In this document: piece after piece, positions 8,201 through 10,316 of the stretch
Layout: every line of letters begins with the position of its first letter
Numbering within the stretch: the stretch's first letter is position 1
Assembly (NCBI GenBank): GCA_001872265.1
Contig: MNWE01000031.1
Coordinates: 1 to 10,316, forward strand
Length of the DNA stretch: 10,316 nt
Direction of reading: 5' to 3'
DNA from: Parcubacteria group bacterium CG1_02_39_15
GTDB taxonomy: Bacteria > Patescibacteriota > Minisyncoccia > Minisyncoccales > Paceibacteraceae
Notes under the pieces: model-generated
The model's database searches: none
Told to the model about the DNA's origin: nothing
The model's input: the letters and a program-made list of their open reading frames with translations, nothing else
Translations under genes and position numbers: made by a program

Positions 8201-8522
8201 AGACTTCTTGCTCTTTAATCTCTTTGGTTTTAAGGTTGACTAATTTTACTCTTACCCTTAAGGAAACTTCGTAAGAATCGTTATTCTTTTTAGCCTCCTC
8301 GTCGTCTTTGTATTTGGGTTCATCTAATTTATAATCCAAGAGCCAGAGCTCCAGTTCCTTACCAGTGTAGTCACGAATGGGAGAAACTTCAGCAAATAAT
8401 TCTTTGAGGTCTTGCTCCCAAAATCTCTGCCAGCTGTCCTTTTGGAGAGCTAATAAATAAGGCAGGGGGAGAGCAACCTTTGCCTTCCCAAAGTTTTTAG
8501 TTTTGAGTGTTTCTTTAAACAT
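5265..8522 (-). CDS. rpoB: DNA-directed RNA polymerase subunit beta
   Basis: This is the second-largest RNA polymerase subunit; with beta' it forms the active centre. Landmarks: N-terminal protrusion with TERGTFIVNGVERV (116-129); rifampicin region SSQMSQFMDNENPLAEL followed by HKRRLS (403-426); GPNIGL (461-466); MGSNMQRQSVPL (576-587); the catalytic basic pair K855 and K863 in GDKLAGRHGNKG; the C-terminal clamp segment GGQRFGEMEVWALEGYGAA (1002-1020). At 1085 aa it lacks the large lineage-specific inserts of proteobacterial beta. Two local oddities: residues about 195-213 are encoded by a palindromic repeat, and 627-641 by a low-complexity tract. The last four residues (ENSK) and the stop lie in the spacer repeat. 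The start MFKETLKTKNFGKAKV is normal. Its Shine-Dalgarno sequence is poor, with only GGGG 8 nt upstream of the ATG. It is probably transcribed from the promoter at 8663-8635 together with rpoC. Confidence 0.99.
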   Translation of the reverse strand: MFKETLKTKNFGKAKVALPLPYLLALQKDSWQRFWEQDLKELFAEVSPIRDYTGKELELWLLDYKLDEPKYKDDEEAKKNNDSYEVSLRVRVKLVNLKTKEIKEQEVFLTDFPLMTERGTFIVNGVERVAIAQLIRSPGAFFTAQNIQGRNRFGAKIIPNRGAWLELETENSGFIGVKIDRRRKVAATCLLRAFGVAETSSHLPPRLASRGSVIDEDLAIKEHFQDVNKGDLDYIEETLKRDTTHNQAEALVEVYQRLRPGDLASPDTARELIENMFFNFKRYDLSKVGRWRMWQRLPELKSKKEEIATIDRVLKPEDVVAVLREIIRLNNDLDGKPDQIDHLGNRRVRTLAELLQNRLRVGLMRMERIVKDRMSTLDIHTLVPTQLINPRPVMAVVKEFFTSSQMSQFMDNENPLAELEHKRRLSATGPGGLTRERAGFEVRDVQPSHYGRICPIQTPEGPNIGLVGHLASFAKINPYGFLETPYFKVEKGSVTSDIHYLNAYEEEKHNIAAGAVPIDEKGNIIPHRVEARIKGEPGISDRDKIDFIDVSAEQSISVATSCIPFLQNDDANRALMGSNMQRQSVPLVNPEPPLVMTGVEEKVARDSGQEVIAGTDGVVEEVDANHIQIKIKNQKTKIKNYDLKTFTRTNQYTCFHQKPIVKKGEVVKKDDVLADGGAISQGYLSLGNNVLVAFLPWRGQNFEDAIVVSERLVKDDLYTSIYIENFACDVRETKLGPEVTTCDIPNVGEEKLKDLDEEGIIRIGAEVGPNDILVGKISPKGEADLTAEERLLRAIFGEKAREVKDTSLLMEHGKRGRVVGVKVFSRESGHKLEPGIIKRIEVEVANLRKIRSGDKLAGRHGNKGVISKVLPAEEMPFLEDGTPVDIVLNPLSVVSRMNLGQILETHLGWAAKSLGYHAISPALAGATEEDIKTELKKAGLAEDGKMMLYDGQTGLPFPEKITVGYIYMMKLIHMVEDKIHMRSIGPYSLITQQPLGGKAQFGGQRFGEMEVWALEGYGAAYTLQEMLTIKSDDVSGRAATYEAILKGEEIKPPNIPASFNLLVAELKSLGLSVEVKEKPHDENSK
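6598..6640 (-). repeat. Low-complexity A-rich tract in rpoB (Lys/Ile/Asn/Gln loop)
   Basis: TTTTTGA recurs at 6604-6610, 6618-6624 and 6625-6631 on the plus strand, giving beta residues IKIKNQKTKIKNYD (628-641). In other bacteria this is a variable surface loop between the VDA strand and the TRTNQ motif (compare TRSNQ in E. coli), so the repeat fills a tolerant site and does not break conserved structure. Confidence 0.5.
7021..7050. repeat. Perfect 10-bp inverted repeat within rpoB
   Basis: AGGTAGTGTA (7021-7030) and TACACTACCT (7041-7050) are exact reverse complements separated by 10 nt. On the plus strand the right arm runs into a T5 tract (7050-7054). It lies in a conserved part of beta (GSVTSDIHYLNA, from residue 492), so the protein sequence alone explains much of it. 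Confidence 0.55.
7883..7942. repeat. Two-stem palindromic repeat inserted in frame within rpoB
   Basis: Two adjacent palindromes lie in the coding sequence. The first is CCTCGC (7891-7896), 8-nt loop, GCGAGG (7905-7910). The second is TGAGAC (7918-7923), loop GAA, GTCTCA (7927-7932). They encode beta residues about 195-213, including ETSSHLPPRLASRG, at a place where family members normally go from LLRAxG almost directly to an acidic helix (here DEDLAIKEHF). The tract therefore looks like an in-frame insertion of about 15 residues. It is richer in GC than the surrounding gene. Confidence 0.72.
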
Positions 8523-8634
8523 AAAAAAGACCCCAAATAAAGGTATTTCAGGGCGAAATTCTTCTTAATTTTAGAAAAAAGAAGCCAAAAACAAAATAAT
8601 ATTAAAAAATATTAAAATGTTACTAGTAAAGTCA
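8523..8634 (-). other. AT-rich rpoB leader region
   Basis: This untranslated leader is very AT-rich. It holds a 9-bp direct repeat, ATATTAAAA on the plus strand (8599-8607 and 8609-8617), and two weak possible stems in the minus-strand transcript: CTTCTT pairing with AAGAAG, and ATTTC pairing with GAAAT. GGGG at 8534-8531 is the only Shine-Dalgarno-like motif before the rpoB ATG. I see no known riboswitch, r-protein operator or attenuator here. Confidence 0.4.
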
Positions 8635-8663
8635 ATTTTACATTAACCACAAAAAATTGTCAA
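8635..8663 (-). promoter_or_regulatory. Probable sigma-70-type promoter for rpoBC
   Basis: On the minus strand there is a perfect -35 box TTGACA (8663-8658), a 17-bp spacer, and a -10 box TAAAAT (8640-8635; one mismatch to TATAAT). Initiation would fall near 8628, giving an untranslated leader of about 105 nt before rpoB. It is the best promoter match noticed in the window and lies in the only spacer ahead of rpoB. Overlapping it, TTGACT (8637-8632) followed by TAATAT (15-bp spacing) could be a weaker second start. Activity is inferred from the motif only. Confidence 0.75.
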
Positions 8664-8725
8664 TACCGAAGTCGTTTTGAAAAAACGACGAGGGGAAGAC
8701 GAGATTTATCTCATCGCCCGCCCAA
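8664..8725. repeat. Two-stem palindromic repeat, intergenic copy
   Basis: Two adjacent stems lie between the membrane-protein stop and the rpoBC promoter. The first is GTCGTTTT (8671-8678), loop GAA, AAAACGAC (8682-8689), a perfect 8-bp stem. The second is GACGAGAT (8698-8705), loop TT, ATCTCATC (8708-8715), with one C/A position that becomes a U-G wobble in the minus-strand RNA. No T-run follows either stem on the minus strand, so this is not a standard terminator. Order and linkers resemble the element inside rpoB at 7883-7942. Its end abuts the -35 box. Confidence 0.72.
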
Positions 8726-8728
8726 AAG

Positions 8729-10316
8729 TTACTTCTTCAGTTCGTCTAGTTTGGCTTGGACATCTTCATTCCCCGGGTTTAATTCCAAAACCTTTTCAAA
8801 AGCCTTGATAGCTTTTTCTTTTTCACCTTTTTCTTTGTAGGCAATGCCCAGAGAATAAAGGGCATTAGAATGATTGGGCATAAAATTCACCACTTTCTCC
8901 AATTGCCCAATGGCGTCGTCAATCCTTTTTGCGTTGAAGTAAAGCCGACCAAGCTGAAAGAGCACCTCGGGATTAAAAGGATACTCCAAAGACAAGTCTT
9001 CCATGCTTCTAATGGCCTCTTCGGTATTATTTTCTCTTTCATAAATTAGGGCCGACTGTATTCGAGCATCAAGATAATCAGCTTTTAATTCAGCGGCTTT
9101 AGCAAATTTCTCTTTGGCTTTTTCCGGTTCATTTATAGATAGTAATTTTCCCAGCTCAGTATATAACACCGGATTAGTGGGTTCCAGGGTAATTGCTTTT
9201 TCAAATGACTTTATCGCCCACTCCATCGCTCCGGAAGCCACCAATCTAATATCTCGATAAATCATTCCTAAAGTTTCCCAAGTTGTCACCTGGCCGGGTC
9301 CCCGTTCGGTAGCTTTTTTAGCGGAATCTATGGCTTTAGCTACAGTGGCTTGGAGAGCTAGAGAATCCTGTTCGGCGACTGGCTTTCTCATTTCTGTTAA
9401 AGCTGCATCCAAATAAGCTCTGGCTAAAATTGCCTGATATTGAGCGAAATTGGGATTCATTTTCACTGCTTTTTCAATTAGGGCAGTTCTCTCTGGTCCC
9501 AAAGCCATCTTTTGCGATTTAGCATAAATAGCATCTGCCCGATAATATTGGTATCCAAAATAATAAGTACCCAGTATCCCCAAGCCAATGACAATTAATA
9601 TGGCTGTGGCAATCAAACTCATTTCGGGAAATTTCTGTAAAGAAAACTTTTTCTCGATAATCGGTTTCTCCCAAGAAACCACCGAAATTGCCAAAATCAA
9701 CCAAAAAGCAAAAGCTAAAACCGTATTCTGATAATACACAAACTGCCCCACCACCAAAGCTATAAATGCCATCAGCAAGGGCAACTGTTTCGCGTCTGTT
9801 TCGCGTTTAGCCTGCCCCGTAGGGAGCTTGCTCTCCTTCGGGGTTTCGCGTCGGTTTAGCGCTAAGAACATCCAAGAAATCAATAAGAACATTCCAACCA
9901 AAACAATATAAGATATCAATCCCAAAAATCCCATCGTCCCTAAAATCTCCGAAATATAATTTCCCGGTCTATCAAATCTCATCTGCCACAATTCAGAAGA
10001 ATTCCACTTTAAACTCTTAAACTTTGAGAAGTCATGAAAATAAGTTCCAACCCCCGTACCAATAAAGCCATTTTTCACCCCGCCAATGGCTGTCCTTAGT
10101 CCAATCCCCCAGGACTCCCCCTGATTCAAAACCCTCTCCTGCGGCAATCTCGTCAATTCGCTTATTTGCTTAAATTCGCTTCCCAATTCGCTTACATTCG
10201 CGATTAAAAATATTCCGGCAATAATCATCAACAACATCGGCACCATCAACTTCCCTACCCTTGCCCTGAACATCCTTTTCCACAAGGCCATCCCAACAAA
10301 TAAAACCAAGCTGACC
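8729..10316 (-). CDS. O-antigen ligase/polymerase-like (Wzy_C) membrane protein with C-terminal TPR repeats (5' end beyond window)
   Basis: The frame is open to the window edge, so the N-terminal membrane part is missing. Residues below count from the TTG codon at 10309, which is probably not the real start. Family features: a predicted extracytoplasmic stretch with NGFIGTGVGTYFHDF (80-94), then NYISEILGTMGFLGLISYIVLVG (117-139), the usual Wzy_C motif pair. Membrane segments lie at about 21-38, 126-150, 176-195, 197-213 and 232-250. From about 270 to the end the protein is a TPR solenoid, with clear units such as AIKSFEKAITLEPTNPVLY and AIKAFEKVLELNPGNEDV. Such proteins transfer or polymerise lipid-linked glycans at the outer membrane face, but the substrate cannot be read from sequence; protein glycosylation is also possible. 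Residues about 153-175, a hydrophilic loop, are encoded by a palindrome with direct repeats. It ends at TAA, 206 bp before rpoB. Confidence 0.82.
   Translation of the reverse strand, partial: VSLVLFVGMALWKRMFRARVGKLMVPMLLMIIAGIFLIANVSELGSEFKQISELTRLPQERVLNQGESWGIGLRTAIGGVKNGFIGTGVGTYFHDFSKFKSLKWNSSELWQMRFDRPGNYISEILGTMGFLGLISYIVLVGMFLLISWMFLALNRRETPKESKLPTGQAKRETDAKQLPLLMAFIALVVGQFVYYQNTVLAFAFWLILAISVVSWEKPIIEKKFSLQKFPEMSLIATAILIVIGLGILGTYYFGYQYYRADAIYAKSQKMALGPERTALIEKAVKMNPNFAQYQAILARAYLDAALTEMRKPVAEQDSLALQATVAKAIDSAKKATERGPGQVTTWETLGMIYRDIRLVASGAMEWAIKSFEKAITLEPTNPVLYTELGKLLSINEPEKAKEKFAKAAELKADYLDARIQSALIYERENNTEEAIRSMEDLSLEYPFNPEVLFQLGRLYFNAKRIDDAIGQLEKVVNFMPNHSNALYSLGIAYKEKGEKEKAIKAFEKVLELNPGNEDVQAKLDELKK
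9787..9860. repeat. Palindrome with flanking direct repeats inside the membrane-protein gene
   Basis: The core 9815-9843 folds back on itself: CCCCG pairs with CGGGG and inner AGG with CCT, with one T/T mismatch and one bulge. It is flanked by direct repeats: GTTTCGCGT at 9787-9795, 9798-9806 and 9843-9851, and GTTTAGC at 9805-9811 and 9854-9860. The tract encodes a polar loop (about RRETPKESKLPTGQAKRETD) between two membrane helices, where sequence change should be well tolerated. It is a different family from the rpoB palindrome. Confidence 0.7.

Noticed and set aside
8671..8715. Hairpins after the membrane-protein stop as an intrinsic terminator
   Set aside because: Neither stem is followed by a T-run on the minus strand. 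They fit a repeat element better, although partial termination cannot be excluded.
9787..9860. CRISPR-like repeats (three GTTTCGCGT copies)
   Set aside because: Units are only 9 bp, spacing is irregular (2 and 36 nt), and the tract is within an open frame.
1..10316. Alternative genetic code (UGA read as Gly, as in some Patescibacteria)
   Set aside because: No in-frame TGA is required in any gene, and a TGA lies just before the ftsK ATG; the standard bacterial code suffices.

Overview
The window looks like chromosomal core sequence from a candidate-phylum bacterium, most likely Patescibacteria (CPR; Parcubacteria-like). This is inferred from compact RNA polymerase subunits (1085 and 1187 aa, against about 1340 and 1410 in E. 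coli), from rpoBC having its own promoter with no ribosomal-protein genes beside it, from ftsK directly after rpoC, and from several families of short repeats, some inside essential genes. No 16S or database search was possible. The reading frames fit a standard bacterial code: stops are TAA, TAA and TAG, and no in-frame TGA is needed.

Every gene is on the minus strand. In transcription order: (1) 10316-8729, the C-terminal part of an O-antigen ligase/Wzy_C-like membrane protein with a TPR tail, truncated by the window edge. (2) 8728-8523, a spacer with a two-hairpin palindromic repeat and a near-consensus promoter (TTGACA-17 bp-TAAAAT). (3) 8522-5265, rpoB. (4) 5264-5142, an AT-rich imperfect inverted repeat. 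(5) 5141-1578, rpoC. (6) 1603-1, ftsK, overlapping the rpoC 3' end by 26 bp and running off the window.

The most striking feature is in ftsK. Directly at the Walker A lysine/threonine (GSTGTGKT) the reading frame runs without a break into an intein: a Hint splicing domain with a Block A start and a TAEH Block B. The last visible residues resemble the start of a LAGLIDADG homing endonuclease. FtsK would have no ATPase P-loop until the intein is removed.

The second theme is palindromic repeats in genes. A two-stem palindrome about 60 bp long adds roughly 15 residues to the rpoB lobe. A diverged relative lies in the intergenic region just upstream of the rpoBC promoter. A different palindrome, flanked by direct repeats, encodes a hydrophilic loop of the membrane protein. 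These resemble the Rickettsia palindromic elements in behaviour, not demonstrably in sequence.

rpoB and rpoC encode the two catalytic subunits and are probably co-transcribed from the promoter at 8663-8635, with ftsK as a translationally coupled third gene. The membrane protein is a separate envelope-related unit.
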